DNA of 64,000 nucleotides from Spirosoma rhododendri (GTDB lineage: Bacteria; Bacteroidota; Bacteroidia; Cytophagales; Spirosomataceae), in the NCBI RefSeq assembly GCF_012849055.1, contig NZ_CP051677.1, positions 4,169,001-4,233,000 of the forward strand. Direction: 5' to 3'. The position numbers and the translations under genes were made by a program. The notes below the pieces were generated by a model, which was not told the DNA's origin, did not search any database, and saw only the letters and a program-made list of their open reading frames with translations. This document shows positions 8,994 through 18,208 of this stretch, piece by piece. Numbering within the stretch: the first letter of the stretch is position 1; each line of letters begins with the position of its first letter.

Positions 8994-9419
8994 TTACGCA
9001 GCTCGGTAACGCTGATTCTTTATCAGTTTCAGGTTATTCAGTTCCCTGATAACCACCACGTTATCGGAGGGTACGATACGCCGGTCAATCCAGTTTTGTA
9101 CACGCGATGGTTTGAAGTCATACAGTCGGCAATAATCAGCCAGCGTCACCCAGTCGCCGAAAACGTACTCTTTGCCTTCGTAGGTAACTTTTCCTCGCTG
9201 ACTGAGGATCAACTCCGCTTTTTCGACCAGCGCATCCAACGTTTCGATGCGTTCCTGTAGCTGTGGACGCATGGCTTCCTGCATAAACTGGCGCACGCTC
9301 TTCTGTTCATCGGCCGGGAGCGTTTTTAAGTAATCCTGATAGTCCTGAATCAGGGTCGAACGTTGTTCAGGCGATGTTTCCTGCCGAAACCGGTCCAGAT
9401 AATAAGCTGCTTTTTCCAT
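8994..9419 (-). CDS. Hypothetical protein with a possible C-terminal DNA-binding helix-turn-helix
   Basis: A 141-residue protein I do not recognise. Residues 1-75 look helical and highly charged, with an LQERIETLDALVEKAELILS segment that could form a coiled coil. The C-terminal part, WVTLADYCRLYDFKPSRVQN followed by WIDRRIVPSDNVVVI, resembles an excisionase or MerR-like helix-turn-helix in which a cytoplasmic regulator reads DNA. It converges on lysR with a 15-bp gap. Codon use looks like its neighbours. Confidence 0.6.
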   Translation of the reverse strand: MEKAAYYLDRFRQETSPEQRSTLIQDYQDYLKTLPADEQKSVRQFMQEAMRPQLQERIETLDALVEKAELILSQRGKVTYEGKEYVFGDWVTLADYCRLYDFKPSRVQNWIDRRIVPSDNVVVIRELNNLKLIKNQRYRAA

Positions 9420-9468
9420 ACGACGAGTAATTAGCTTTTGAGTATTTTTTTCATATTGTTAAGTGCCA

Positions 9469-9552
9469 GTCCATTTACCCCCCAGCCCCCTGAAGGGGGA
9501 GCGGTTCATTTGCGGAATGCTCCCCCTTCAGGGGGCTGGGGGGTAAATGGAC
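9469..9552. repeat. 34-bp perfect inverted repeat (family B hairpin)
   Basis: Arms 9469-9502 and 9519-9552 are exact reverse complements with a 16-nt loop. Each arm also contains the small palindrome CCCCCTGAAGGGGG. The loop GGTTCATTTGCGGAA recurs in the related, degenerate element at 16729-16797, and the arm motif recurs at 18209-18300. This shows a dispersed family rather than a one-off structure. Confidence 0.9.
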
Positions 9553-9780
9553 CGAAAGAAATTTGGTAGCAGCCAAGACCGAGTCAAGAACTTAACGGTC
9601 CTGCGCTGAAGGTGGGATCTCATAGTGTATATTGTCAAAGTGCAGATGTATTGAGAAACCCGCTTTATCAGTCCGGTTCTGTCGTCGGGGTGACAAATTA
9701 GTATAAACTCTCTTACTAATAATGCCTCATCTGTAGTTGCCCATTCTTCTAAATCCGGGCGCTTCAATAAGTAAAACTTA
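9553..9780. other. Non-coding stretch with a half copy of the family A repeat
   Basis: No convincing gene is seen here. It contains CTGTCGTCGGGGTGACAAA at 9676-9694, which matches one arm of the family A hairpins at 3725 and 16611. Near the end, AATAAGTAAAACTTATT (9766-9782) is a 7-bp inverted repeat that may be part of the downstream control region. Confidence 0.55.
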
Positions 9781-9842
9781 TTAGACTATTCAAAAACCGT
9801 ATTGGACTATCCGGATAGTTAATTAGACTTTTACGACGTCGT
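9781..9842 (+). promoter_or_regulatory. Three direct repeats at 21-bp spacing plus two palindromes upstream of the hydroxycinnamate genes
   Basis: TTAGACTATT (9781), TTGGACTATC (9802) and TTAGACTTTT (9823) start exactly 21 bp apart, i.e. two helical turns. The palindrome ACTATCCGGATAGT (9806-9819) spans the second repeat, and ACGACGTCGT lies at 9833-9842. AraC-type regulators commonly bind direct repeats at this spacing, so this is a candidate operator for the run beginning at 9859. Confidence 0.6.
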
Positions 9843-9858
9843 CGGTTTCCTAAACCCG

Positions 9859-10641
9859 ATGAAACGTCGTATGCTTCCCGCAACTATTCATACCGAAATA
9901 CGGGATAATATCCTGATTGTCAAACTAAACAGGCCTGAAAAACGGAACGCCCTGAACGATGAAACCGTGCTCGGCATTGAGCAGGTGTTTTCCGACATTC
10001 CGGCGGGTATCGGCTGCGCCATTATCTATGGCGAAGGCGATCATTTCAGCGCCGGACTCGACTTGTCGGCTCTAACCGAGCGCGACGCCGTGCAGGGGCT
10101 GCACCATTCCAGAATGTGGCACCGCGCTCTCGACCGGGTGCAGTTTGGTACCGTTCCCGTCATAGCGGTGCTGCACGGGGCCTGCGTGGGCGGGGGGCTT
10201 GAGCTGGCGAGCGCCTGCCACATTCGCGTGGCCGAAACCAGCACCTTCTACGCCTTACCCGAAGGGCAGCGCGGCATTTTTGTCGGGGGCGGGGCCTCGG
10301 TGCGGGTACCCAAACTCATCGGTATGGCCCGCATGACCGACATGATGCTGACCGGGCGTGTGTACCGGGCCGACGAAGGCGAACGCATCGGCCTGTCGCA
10401 ATACGTGGTGGAGGCCGGGCAGGGGCTGGAACACGCCCTCACGCTGGCGAAGAAAATAGCGTGGAACGCGGGCATGACCAACTACGCCCTGATGCACGTA
10501 CTGCCCCGCATCGTGGATTCGGGCCAGACGGAAGGGCTGCTCATCGAATCGCTGATGGCGGCTATTGCCCAGCAGGCTCCCGAAGCGAAAGCCCGTTTGC
10601 ACGATTTTCTGGCCGGAAGAACCCCGAAAGTAGGTCAATAG
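9859..10641 (+). CDS. Crotonase-family protein, probable hydroxycinnamoyl-CoA hydratase/lyase
   Basis: Enoyl-CoA hydratase superfamily, 260 residues. It has the N-terminal LNRPEKRNALNDE, the first oxyanion-hole region HFSAGLDLSAL, and the second GACVGGGLELASACHIR. Placed directly before feruloyl-CoA synthase, it would hydrate and cleave feruloyl- or caffeoyl-CoA to an aromatic aldehyde plus acetyl-CoA. That reaction is inferred from context; the fold alone would fit an ordinary enoyl-CoA hydratase. Acidic catalytic residues are not obvious by eye. The next start codon is two bases beyond this stop, implying coupled translation. A later Met (MLPATIHTEI) is an alternative start. Confidence 0.85.
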   Translation: MKRRMLPATIHTEIRDNILIVKLNRPEKRNALNDETVLGIEQVFSDIPAGIGCAIIYGEGDHFSAGLDLSALTERDAVQGLHHSRMWHRALDRVQFGTVPVIAVLHGACVGGGLELASACHIRVAETSTFYALPEGQRGIFVGGGASVRVPKLIGMARMTDMMLTGRVYRADEGERIGLSQYVVEAGQGLEHALTLAKKIAWNAGMTNYALMHVLPRIVDSGQTEGLLIESLMAAIAQQAPEAKARLHDFLAGRTPKVGQ

Positions 10642-10643
10642 CC

Positions 10644-12506
10644 ATGCACACCAACGCCACACCCACCAACTACAAAACGGCTCCGTTCCGGTCTGTCGGG
10701 ATGCATCAGCCGCACGTCTACGCGCAGCAGCGGCCCGACGGGTCGGTACTACTTCGCACCGACGAACCCCTCGCTGAACGGCCCTACCGACTGACCGCCC
10801 GACTACCACACTGGGCCGCAGAAACCCCCGACCGGGTGTTTATCGGGCAGCGTGAAAAAGCCCCCGTCGGGCAAGTAGGCCCCTGGAAAACGCTGACCTA
10901 CGCTCAAACCTACGGGCAGGTGCTCCGGCTGGCGGGCTGGCTGCTCACCACTGATGCATCACCCGAACGACCGGTGGTGATTCTGTCGGAGAATAGCATC
11001 GAACACGCCCTGCTGTGCCTGGCTGCGCTGCACGTGGGCTTGCCCGTTTCGGTGATTTCGCCCGCCTACGCCCTGCGGTCGACGGATTTCGACAAGCTGC
11101 GGCACGTGCTGAACCTGCTGACACCGGGTGTGCTGTTTGCGCAGGATGGAGCCGCCTATGCCGATGCGCTGCACGCCCTGGCGGGCAACACCACCGTGCT
11201 GAGTGTTGTGAACGCACCCGACCTGCCCGGCAGTATCGGCTGGGAAGCCGTGATGACGACCGCGCCCGTTGCTGATGCCGACGCGGTTAAGCAGGCGCAT
11301 GAGCAGATTCGACCCGAAACCATTGCCAAAATCCTGTTTACGTCGGGGTCTACGGGCTTGCCGAAGGGGGTTATCAACACCCACGACAACGTCAGCACCA
11401 ATTGGCAGCAGATTACCCAGACGTTTCCGTTCATGGAAAACGGCGGGCTGATGATGATTGACTGGCTGCCGTGGAACCACACCTTTGGCGGCAATCATAA
11501 CCTGGGACTCACGCTATTCAACGGGGGAACGCTCTACATCGACGAGGGCAACCCAACGCCGGCCGGTCTCGCCATAACCGTGGCAAACCTGCGCGAGTGC
11601 CGCCCCACGATGTACTGCAACGTACCGAAAGGGTTTGCCGACCTGATTCCGTACCTGCGTAGTGATGGCGCATTGGCCGAAACCTTTTTCAGCAACCTGA
11701 AACTGCTGTTTTATGCCGGGGCCGGTATGCCGCAGCACGTCTGGGACGCGCTGGAAGACGTTGCGGTGGCCACCACCGGCGAAAAAATTGTCATTACCAC
11801 CGGACTTGGCTGCACCGAATCCAGCCCTTCAGCCCTGTTTGCCTCCCGGCCGGGCGGGTTTGCGGGGTTGTTGGGCGTACCGGTGCGGGCGTTTGACCTG
11901 AAACTGATTCCCAACGGCGGCAAGCTGGAAGTGCGCTACCGGGGCCGCAATGTGATGCCCGGCTACTGGCGCAACCCCAATGCTACGGCCAACGCATTCG
12001 ACGAAGAAGGGTTCTACTGCACCGGCGACGCGCTCCGTTTCGTTGACCCCAACGACCCCAACGAGGGCATGGTGTTCGACGGGCGCATTGCCGAAGATTT
12101 CAAGCTGAACACCGGCACGTGGGTAAGTGTGGGGGCGTTGCGGGCCAGGCTCATCGAAGCGGGGCAGGGGCTGTTTACCGATGCCGTTATTACGGGTCAC
12201 GACCAGGGGTTTATCGGGGCTATCCTGTTTCCCGACCTCAACCATTGCCGCAAACACTACGCACTCGATAGTCTGACAATGAGCGAGATAGCGATATATC
12301 CCCCGCTCCTTGACGCGCTCGATACCGTGCTGACGGCCTTCGCCAAGAGCAACACGGGCGGTAGTGCGAGTCAGGTCAGGAAAGCGGTGTTCGCTCCCTT
12401 TCTGCCCTCGCCCGAACGGGGCGAAATCACCGACAAGGGCAGTATTAATCAGCGGGCTGTTCTGGCCAATCACCCGGAATTGCTGGCGCAGATTTACCCG
12501 GTCTGA
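10644..12506 (+). CDS. Feruloyl-CoA synthase (hydroxycinnamate:CoA ligase)
   Basis: Adenylate-forming ligase of 620 residues that activates hydroxycinnamates (ferulate, caffeate, p-coumarate) to CoA thioesters in the cytoplasm. The P-loop FTSGSTGLPKGV lies at about residues 229-240. WLPWNHTFGGNHNLGLTLFN followed by GGTLYIDEGNPTP is characteristic of the feruloyl-CoA synthase branch rather than of general fatty-acyl ligases. The adenylate-binding YCTGDA is near residue 455. The start at 10644 (MHTNATPTNYKTA) is chosen because it follows the crotonase stop by two bases; an open frame extends further upstream within the crotonase gene but is not conserved in character. The exact substrate is not settled by sequence. 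Confidence 0.88.
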   Translation: MHTNATPTNYKTAPFRSVGMHQPHVYAQQRPDGSVLLRTDEPLAERPYRLTARLPHWAAETPDRVFIGQREKAPVGQVGPWKTLTYAQTYGQVLRLAGWLLTTDASPERPVVILSENSIEHALLCLAALHVGLPVSVISPAYALRSTDFDKLRHVLNLLTPGVLFAQDGAAYADALHALAGNTTVLSVVNAPDLPGSIGWEAVMTTAPVADADAVKQAHEQIRPETIAKILFTSGSTGLPKGVINTHDNVSTNWQQITQTFPFMENGGLMMIDWLPWNHTFGGNHNLGLTLFNGGTLYIDEGNPTPAGLAITVANLRECRPTMYCNVPKGFADLIPYLRSDGALAETFFSNLKLLFYAGAGMPQHVWDALEDVAVATTGEKIVITTGLGCTESSPSALFASRPGGFAGLLGVPVRAFDLKLIPNGGKLEVRYRGRNVMPGYWRNPNATANAFDEEGFYCTGDALRFVDPNDPNEGMVFDGRIAEDFKLNTGTWVSVGALRARLIEAGQGLFTDAVITGHDQGFIGAILFPDLNHCRKHYALDSLTMSEIAIYPPLLDALDTVLTAFAKSNTGGSASQVRKAVFAPFLPSPERGEITDKGSINQRAVLANHPELLAQIYPV

Positions 12507-12582
12507 CAAAGCCCCGGACCACGCGTCCCGGACTGCGCATCCCCACCTTTTTCCCATTCCTAATTCCTTAACCGTAGCAGTG

Positions 12583-15417
12583 ATGAAGACAAATGTACTC
12601 TTGCTTGCGCTGAGCCTGACGCTGGGTGTTCCGGCGGTTCGGGCTACCCCTGTGCCGTCGTTCTATCGGGCCGAGCAGACCGTAACGGGTCTGGTGCAGG
12701 ATAATGCCGGTTCGCCCATTGCCGGGGCCAATGTGCTGCTGAAAGGCAGTACCAAAGGGTCGCAAACCGACGCGAAAGGGCAGTTCAGTATCACGGTGCC
12801 CGACGCGAAGGCGGTGCTTGTGTTTTCGTTCGTGGGCTACGCTCCGCAGGAAATAGCAGTGGGTAACCGGTCGGTAATCAACGTCACGATGGTAGCGGTC
12901 AACAAGTCGCTTGATGAGGTGGTCGTTACGGGGGTGTTCGACCCGCGTACCCGGCTCGAAACATCGACCTCGGTCAGCATTTTGAAAACGAAGGATGTGG
13001 AGCGGATGGCGGCAACGAGCGCGGCCGATTACCTGAAAAACGTGCCGGGGGTGTTCGTCAATGCGGGGCGGGGTGAAATTGCCAATCAGCTTACAACCAG
13101 AGGCTTGACGCTTTACCCGAATGCGTATTCGTACAACTACGTATCGATGCAGGAAGATGGCCTGCCGGTAACGAATATCAACTACGCGACCGACTACTAT
13201 ATCCGCCCTGACGCGACGACGGCCCGGATCGAGGTACTGCGGGGTGGGTCGGCGGCCGTGACGGGGCCGAATGCACCGGGGGGTATCTTCAACTACATTT
13301 CCAAAACTGGTGGTGAGGTGATGGGGGGTGAAGTGCGGGCGAAAGTGGGGCTGGAAGGCGACGGACGAAACCCGTACTACCGCGCCGATTTTGACCTCGG
13401 CGGGCCACTGAACAAGGATAAAAGCCTGCGCTTTAACCTGGGTGGTTTCTACCGCTACGCCAACGGTGCGCGCTACCCCGGCTACCCCGCCAACAACGGG
13501 GGGCAGGTGAAGCTGAACCTGACGAAAACGTACAAAAACGGCACGATAAAACTGTACGGTAAATTCCTCGACGACCGCAACCTGCAATATTCCTTTATGC
13601 CGACGCAGGGCTGGGCGGAACAGGCACTACCTGCCGGTTTCAATTACACCGACTCCTACGATATGCCGTCGATTCAGATGCAATTGCCTCGCAACGGGCA
13701 GACGGTCGATTTCGATTCGCGCAACAAATACCACTCGACCGAGCAGAGCATTGGCCTGAACTGGATGCACGAACTGGGCAACGGTTTCTCGCTGGCCCTC
13801 AACACCAAGTATTCCAATAAGGATATGCTTCAGCAGGGGTCGCAGATTGTGTCGCCGTTTATTCCGACCACAAACATTTTCTATATCCTGCCGGGGCTGG
13901 CGGGGCGGTTCGGGACCTACACCTTCACCGACCTCGCCACGGGGCAGCAGTTGGGCACGTTTACGCGCCTGCCGGGTCAGCCAATCGTGGCGGGCGACAA
14001 AAACAATTTTCCCGGTGTCAACAATCAGGTGCTGTTTATGCCCGCATTCATGACCCGCCGGGCGGCTAAAGAAAGCATGAGTCAGGCCAGCGTATCGAAG
14101 CAGCTCAAAACCATGCGGTTTACGGCGGGGATGTACTACGGCACCACCACCCAAACCAGTGATGGGCAGGGCACCGGCTCCGGCCCCGGTGCGGCCACCA
14201 TTCAGGACCGCCCCCACATGATTGGCATCAGTCTGGCCGCGACCGACGGTAAGACGTATCAGGTGACCAATCCGCAGGGGTTCATGAAACTCGATGAGGG
14301 CGGGCAGAATACCAGCTACGTCGATCAGACGGTGACTTCGGTCTTCTTCGGCCACGACTGGCAGATTATTCCCAAGCTCAATTTCGACTGGGGGCTGCGC
14401 TACGAAATGGTGAGCAATAGGGGCTGGAACGCCACCACTATACCGACCAACACGGCCGACGCCGTTACGTTCGGCGGCTTCGACAACAACCCGCTGACGC
14501 TGTACGACAACTTCGGCGGGGTACCGGCCACACCGATCAATTACAATATCCAGTCGCGCTATATGTCGTATTCGTTCGGGCTGAACTATCGCCTGGGCGA
14601 GTCGCAGTCAGTCTATGCGCGGGTATCGCGGGGGGGCAAATCGCCGGACGTAAACACGCTGTACACGCTGACTTCGCAGTTTCTGGTCGATAACAACACC
14701 GGCAACACGCTGTTGCAGAACGTCGACCAGTACGAGTTTGGCTACAAATACACCAGTGAGCGGTTCAAGCTGTTCGTGACGCCGTTCGTGAGCCGCCTGA
14801 CCAATGTGATCACCGTCAACAATTTCCGCAACGTCGACAATACCTCGTATGTGCCGCCCCTTCAGCATAACTCGTTCATCACGAAAGGGGTAGAGATAGA
14901 GGGTGACGTGGCTTTGACGAAACGGATCTCGGTGCGGGCATCGGCGCTGTTCCAGAACTCGGTGGCCGATCAGTACAAAACCTGGGTAGCCAACGCCAAC
15001 GGCCCGCAGGACGACGTACTACTCGACTTTTCGGGCAACAAAACGGGGGGCGTACCGCCGGTCATGTATAGCCTGTCGCCCCGGTACACAACGAACAAGT
15101 TTTTCGCCATCCTGAATTTTAACTACGTATCAGATCGTCCCGCCAACACGCCCAACGGCTTCATGATGAAAGGGTACTCCAATACTGATGTGTCGATGGG
15201 TTATCAGGTTAGTAGCAAGCTGGGTCTTCAACTGAATGTCAATAACTTGTTCAGCCAGTATGGGCTGCTGGAGTGGCTGGGGTCGGGCGGCTTTCCAGCC
15301 AACCTGAACCGCGACCGAATTACGCCCGACTACGTAAAAGCTAATCCCAACGACGTGTTTTCTGGCCTGCGGAATATGCCGAGAGCCTATTACCTCACCG
15401 CCACCTACCGTTTCTGA
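12583..15417 (+). CDS. TonB-dependent outer-membrane receptor with N-terminal carboxypeptidase-regulatory-like domain
   Basis: A 944-residue outer-membrane transporter. It has a signal peptide (MKTNVLLLALSLTLGVPAVR), then a CarboxypepD_reg-like domain (VTGLVQDNAGSPIAGANVLL) at about residues 30-110. A plug domain follows, with SLDEVVVTGVFDPRTR as the TonB-box-like region and VLRGGSAAVTGPNAPGGIFN. The C-terminal beta-barrel ends in YYLTATYRF with a terminal Phe. The ATG at 12583 is chosen because it begins a proper signal peptide. There is no SusD partner next door. Its place between feruloyl-CoA synthase and a secreted esterase suggests uptake of a plant phenolic or its ester; the substrate is inferred only. 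Confidence 0.92.
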   Translation: MKTNVLLLALSLTLGVPAVRATPVPSFYRAEQTVTGLVQDNAGSPIAGANVLLKGSTKGSQTDAKGQFSITVPDAKAVLVFSFVGYAPQEIAVGNRSVINVTMVAVNKSLDEVVVTGVFDPRTRLETSTSVSILKTKDVERMAATSAADYLKNVPGVFVNAGRGEIANQLTTRGLTLYPNAYSYNYVSMQEDGLPVTNINYATDYYIRPDATTARIEVLRGGSAAVTGPNAPGGIFNYISKTGGEVMGGEVRAKVGLEGDGRNPYYRADFDLGGPLNKDKSLRFNLGGFYRYANGARYPGYPANNGGQVKLNLTKTYKNGTIKLYGKFLDDRNLQYSFMPTQGWAEQALPAGFNYTDSYDMPSIQMQLPRNGQTVDFDSRNKYHSTEQSIGLNWMHELGNGFSLALNTKYSNKDMLQQGSQIVSPFIPTTNIFYILPGLAGRFGTYTFTDLATGQQLGTFTRLPGQPIVAGDKNNFPGVNNQVLFMPAFMTRRAAKESMSQASVSKQLKTMRFTAGMYYGTTTQTSDGQGTGSGPGAATIQDRPHMIGISLAATDGKTYQVTNPQGFMKLDEGGQNTSYVDQTVTSVFFGHDWQIIPKLNFDWGLRYEMVSNRGWNATTIPTNTADAVTFGGFDNNPLTLYDNFGGVPATPINYNIQSRYMSYSFGLNYRLGESQSVYARVSRGGKSPDVNTLYTLTSQFLVDNNTGNTLLQNVDQYEFGYKYTSERFKLFVTPFVSRLTNVITVNNFRNVDNTSYVPPLQHNSFITKGVEIEGDVALTKRISVRASALFQNSVADQYKTWVANANGPQDDVLLDFSGNKTGGVPPVMYSLSPRYTTNKFFAILNFNYVSDRPANTPNGFMMKGYSNTDVSMGYQVSSKLGLQLNVNNLFSQYGLLEWLGSGGFPANLNRDRITPDYVKANPNDVFSGLRNMPRAYYLTATYRF

Positions 15418-15434
15418 GCCGTCTGTTTATCGCT

Positions 15435-16547
15435 ATGAAAAAACTACTGATTTGTTGCTTGTTGAGCATGTCGGCCCTGGGCCAGAACGTGGCAAAGGTT
15501 GATTCGGGGGCCATCAACGGTGCCGCCTACCGCATCTTTTTTCCCGCCAACTGGAAGGGGAAACTGGTGATGTATGCCCACGGATACGAGTTTATGGGTT
15601 CCCCGCTGCAAAGCAAAAACCCGGCGTTTGCCAAACGCATGGCTCCCTTTCTCGACCGGGGGTTTGCTGTGGCCGCGTCCGATTACCAGTATCAGGGGTT
15701 TGCGCTGCCGCAGGGAGTCGATGACACGGAAACGCTGCGTACCTATTTTGTGAAAAAGTACGGCAAACCCGACACCACGTTTATGGTGGGCCATTCGATG
15801 GGCGGGGGGATTACGCTGGCGACTCTGGAAAATTTCGGCCAGAACTACGTGGGTGGGTTGCCCATGTGCCCGCTGTCGAGCCGCCCGTATTTGCAGTGCC
15901 GCAAAGAGTTCGACCTCTACGCAACCTTCAACGGTCTGTTTCCCGGTATCGCCACCCCGCTAGCCGACATTTTCGATTTGTCGAAGCCGTACAAGGCGCA
16001 GAACGCCCGCACCATGCCCGAGAAATCGAAAGCCATTCGCACGGCCATACTGGCTAAAGATTCGGTGCTGGCGGTGGCTTTCGCCCGGCGCTACGACCTG
16101 AAACTCGACGACCTGCCGATGTCGCTGTTTTTCAACGAAAACGTGCTCCGCGACATCGCCCAGAAAGAAGGCGGCAATCCTTTCGACAACACAAACACGC
16201 TCTACAGCGGTTTCCCGAACGACTTGGAGGTGAACCAGAAAGCCGAACGGCTACCCGCCACGGCTGACCCCGACAAGATTTTCAAAAAGTATGACCGGAC
16301 GGGGAAAATCGACAAGCCAACGGTGCTCATGCACACCGTGTATGACCAGTTGATTCCGGCCCGGTATGCTGTCGATAATTTCGAGAACATGGTGCATCAG
16401 CAGGGCCGCGACCAGTATTTCACAGTGCGCTACACCAACGGGCAGGGCCACTGTAATTTCACCCCCGAACAAACCGGTGCTGCCTTCGACGCGCTGCGGG
16501 CGTGGGTGAAAACGGGCAAAAAAGCGAAAGCTGGCTACCTTGAATAG
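15435..16547 (+). CDS. Secreted alpha/beta hydrolase, possible feruloyl or chlorogenate esterase
   Basis: A 370-residue protein with a signal peptide (MKKLLICCLLSMSALGQ) and an alpha/beta-hydrolase fold. The oxyanion region is VMYAHGYEFMG, the nucleophile elbow VGHSMGGG (Ser near residue 123), the acid probably the Asp of HTVYDQLIP, and the base His of GQGHCNF. It follows the TonB receptor by 17 bp. With hydroxycinnamate activation upstream and a QuiC-type enzyme downstream, the likeliest substrate is a hydroxycinnamate ester such as feruloyl-sugar or chlorogenate. The fold is clear; the substrate is inference from neighbours. Confidence 0.8.
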   Translation: MKKLLICCLLSMSALGQNVAKVDSGAINGAAYRIFFPANWKGKLVMYAHGYEFMGSPLQSKNPAFAKRMAPFLDRGFAVAASDYQYQGFALPQGVDDTETLRTYFVKKYGKPDTTFMVGHSMGGGITLATLENFGQNYVGGLPMCPLSSRPYLQCRKEFDLYATFNGLFPGIATPLADIFDLSKPYKAQNARTMPEKSKAIRTAILAKDSVLAVAFARRYDLKLDDLPMSLFFNENVLRDIAQKEGGNPFDNTNTLYSGFPNDLEVNQKAERLPATADPDKIFKKYDRTGKIDKPTVLMHTVYDQLIPARYAVDNFENMVHQQGRDQYFTVRYTNGQGHCNFTPEQTGAAFDALRAWVKTGKKAKAGYLE

Positions 16548-16585
16548 TGAAACTTTTTGCCCCCGGCCCCGACCCGTCGGACCGT

Positions 16586-16797
16586 CCTGAGAGGTTGTTT
16601 GGGGAATGAGTTTTGTCATCCCGACGACAGGAGGGATTTTCGGTAGTAGGCGGTTTTATTTGCTCCTAGCGAAGATCCCTCCTGTCGTCGGGATGACAAA
16701 AAAGACCATTTTGCCGCGGTCAAAGATTCCCCAGACAATCTCTCAAGGGGGAGTGGTTCATTTGCGGAAAGCTCCCCTTCAGAGGTTGTTTGGGGGT
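16586..16797. repeat. Nested intergenic hairpins: family A inside or beside a degenerate family B element
   Basis: A perfect 27-bp stem (16611-16637 with 16675-16701) carries the family A sequence TTTGTCATCCCGACGACAGG. It is flanked by an imperfect outer pairing (about 16586-16607 with 16725-16747). Directly after it, CAAGGGGGAGTGGTTCATTT and the following bases repeat the family B loop seen at 9503-9518. The 278-bp gap between the esterase and the transporter is mostly repeat. Confidence 0.8.
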
Positions 16798-16825
16798 AAA
16801 ATTCCTGAGTTAAAAACATAAGTAA

Positions 16826-18160
16826 ATGGCAGCACCTGCGCTCGACATACAGACATCATCGCCCATCGACCTGTCGCACCGGCCCATGTCGGCGTTTCAG
16901 TGGCTGATGGTTGCTATCTGCTTCATTCTGAACTTCAACGACGGTATCGACGTGCTCATCGTATCGTTTTCGAGCACGGCCATTATCGCGGAGTGGGGGC
17001 TGTCGAAGGTGGAGATGGGGTACGTGTTCAGCGCGGGGCTGGCCGGCATGACGCTGGGCTGTTTCCTGATTGCCCCCCTTGCCGACCGCCGGGGCCGACG
17101 AGCAATTTTTCTGGTGTCGGTGGGTGTGATTGCGCTTGGGATGCTGGGGGTGGGGCTATGCCATAACTACGGGCTGCTGCTGGCGCTGCGCTTCCTGACG
17201 GGGCTGGGCATCGGTGGAATCCTGCCGACGATGGCGGCTACAGCGGCTGAGTTCTCTAACCAGAAATACCGCGACATCAACGTGGGGCTGGTGCAGGCGG
17301 GCTGGCCGATCGGTGCTATCCTGACGGGCCTCTTCTGTGCCAACTACATCCCGGTCTATGGCTGGCATAGTGCCTTTCTGGTGGCGGGTGGCCTTGCGGT
17401 GGTGATGTGGCTGCTCGTGCTATTTTTCATGACCGACTCACTTGACTTTATGCTCAATCAGCGAACCGCCAGTGGGCAATCGGCGAGAACGCTGACGGCC
17501 GTGAACCGGCTTCTGGCCCGCATGAACGCCGACCCAATCGCTGCGTTGCCAACCGTTCAGCGGGATGCTCCGCAGCCGGGGCTACCGGCTCTGCTGGGAA
17601 CGACCTACAAACGAAATACGCTGACGGTGTGGGTGGGGGCTTTTTTCGGGTTTATGACGCTCTACACGCTCATGAGCTGGGTGCCAACCATTGCGAAAGA
17701 CGCGGGCCTGCCGTTTGCGCTGGCTACTGGCGTGGGCATCATGCTGAACGTTGGGGCTGCGCTGGGGTCGGCTTCCATCGGTGCCTTCGGGAGTCGGTTC
17801 GGGCTGCGCCAAAGTGTCCTGACATTTATGCTGGTGGCTTTTGCGGTGATGCAGGTCTACGCATTCACCCCGCTGACGCCCACCCTGATTTTCGGGCTGG
17901 TGCTGCTGATTGGCTTCTTCGTGCAGGGTGGTTTCAACGGTATCTGGCCCACGCTGTCGCGGCTGTACCCGGCGGGTATCCGGGCGACGGGCGTGGGTTA
18001 TACGGTTGGTATCGGGCGGCTGGGGGCCATTCTGGGTCCGCTGCTGTTCGGCTACCTCTCCGACGGTGGGGTCAGCATTCAGACCCTGTTTGTGCTGTTT
18101 TCTCTGCCACTGCTCGTAATGGGGTGCTGCATCTGGTCGCTCCGCTCCGGGCAACTGTGA
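16826..18160 (+). CDS. MFS transporter, aromatic acid:H+ symporter (AAHS) type
   Basis: A 444-residue inner-membrane transporter with about 12 hydrophobic segments. It shows the AAHS pattern: FILNFNDGIDVLIVSF in the first helix, where the DGxD motif of PcaK-type carriers is expected, then the MFS loop motif APLADRRGRRAIFL. It would import aromatic acids such as hydroxycinnamates, quinate or protocatechuate. Substrate choice cannot be read from sequence. It is framed by hairpin repeats on both sides, so it may be transcribed partly apart from the genes around it. Confidence 0.88.
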   Translation: MAAPALDIQTSSPIDLSHRPMSAFQWLMVAICFILNFNDGIDVLIVSFSSTAIIAEWGLSKVEMGYVFSAGLAGMTLGCFLIAPLADRRGRRAIFLVSVGVIALGMLGVGLCHNYGLLLALRFLTGLGIGGILPTMAATAAEFSNQKYRDINVGLVQAGWPIGAILTGLFCANYIPVYGWHSAFLVAGGLAVVMWLLVLFFMTDSLDFMLNQRTASGQSARTLTAVNRLLARMNADPIAALPTVQRDAPQPGLPALLGTTYKRNTLTVWVGAFFGFMTLYTLMSWVPTIAKDAGLPFALATGVGIMLNVGAALGSASIGAFGSRFGLRQSVLTFMLVAFAVMQVYAFTPLTPTLIFGLVLLIGFFVQGGFNGIWPTLSRLYPAGIRATGVGYTVGIGRLGAILGPLLFGYLSDGGVSIQTLFVLFSLPLLVMGCCIWSLRSGQL

Positions 18161-18208
18161 TGGATTTGGGGATATGGTTGCGCTGATAGAGGAGTGCATC
18201 AGTCTACC

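Noticed and set aside
9469..9552. Reading the long perfect hairpins as rho-independent terminators
   Set aside because: They lack a following T tract, have stems far longer than usual terminators and recur as sequence families.
9528..9767. Minus-strand frame of 79 codons in the repeat region
   Set aside because: It runs through the family B hairpin and a half copy of family A and has no conserved character.
12568..13587. Minus-strand frame of 339 codons
   Set aside because: Antisense to the TonB receptor and rich in Arg/His/Val with no domain.
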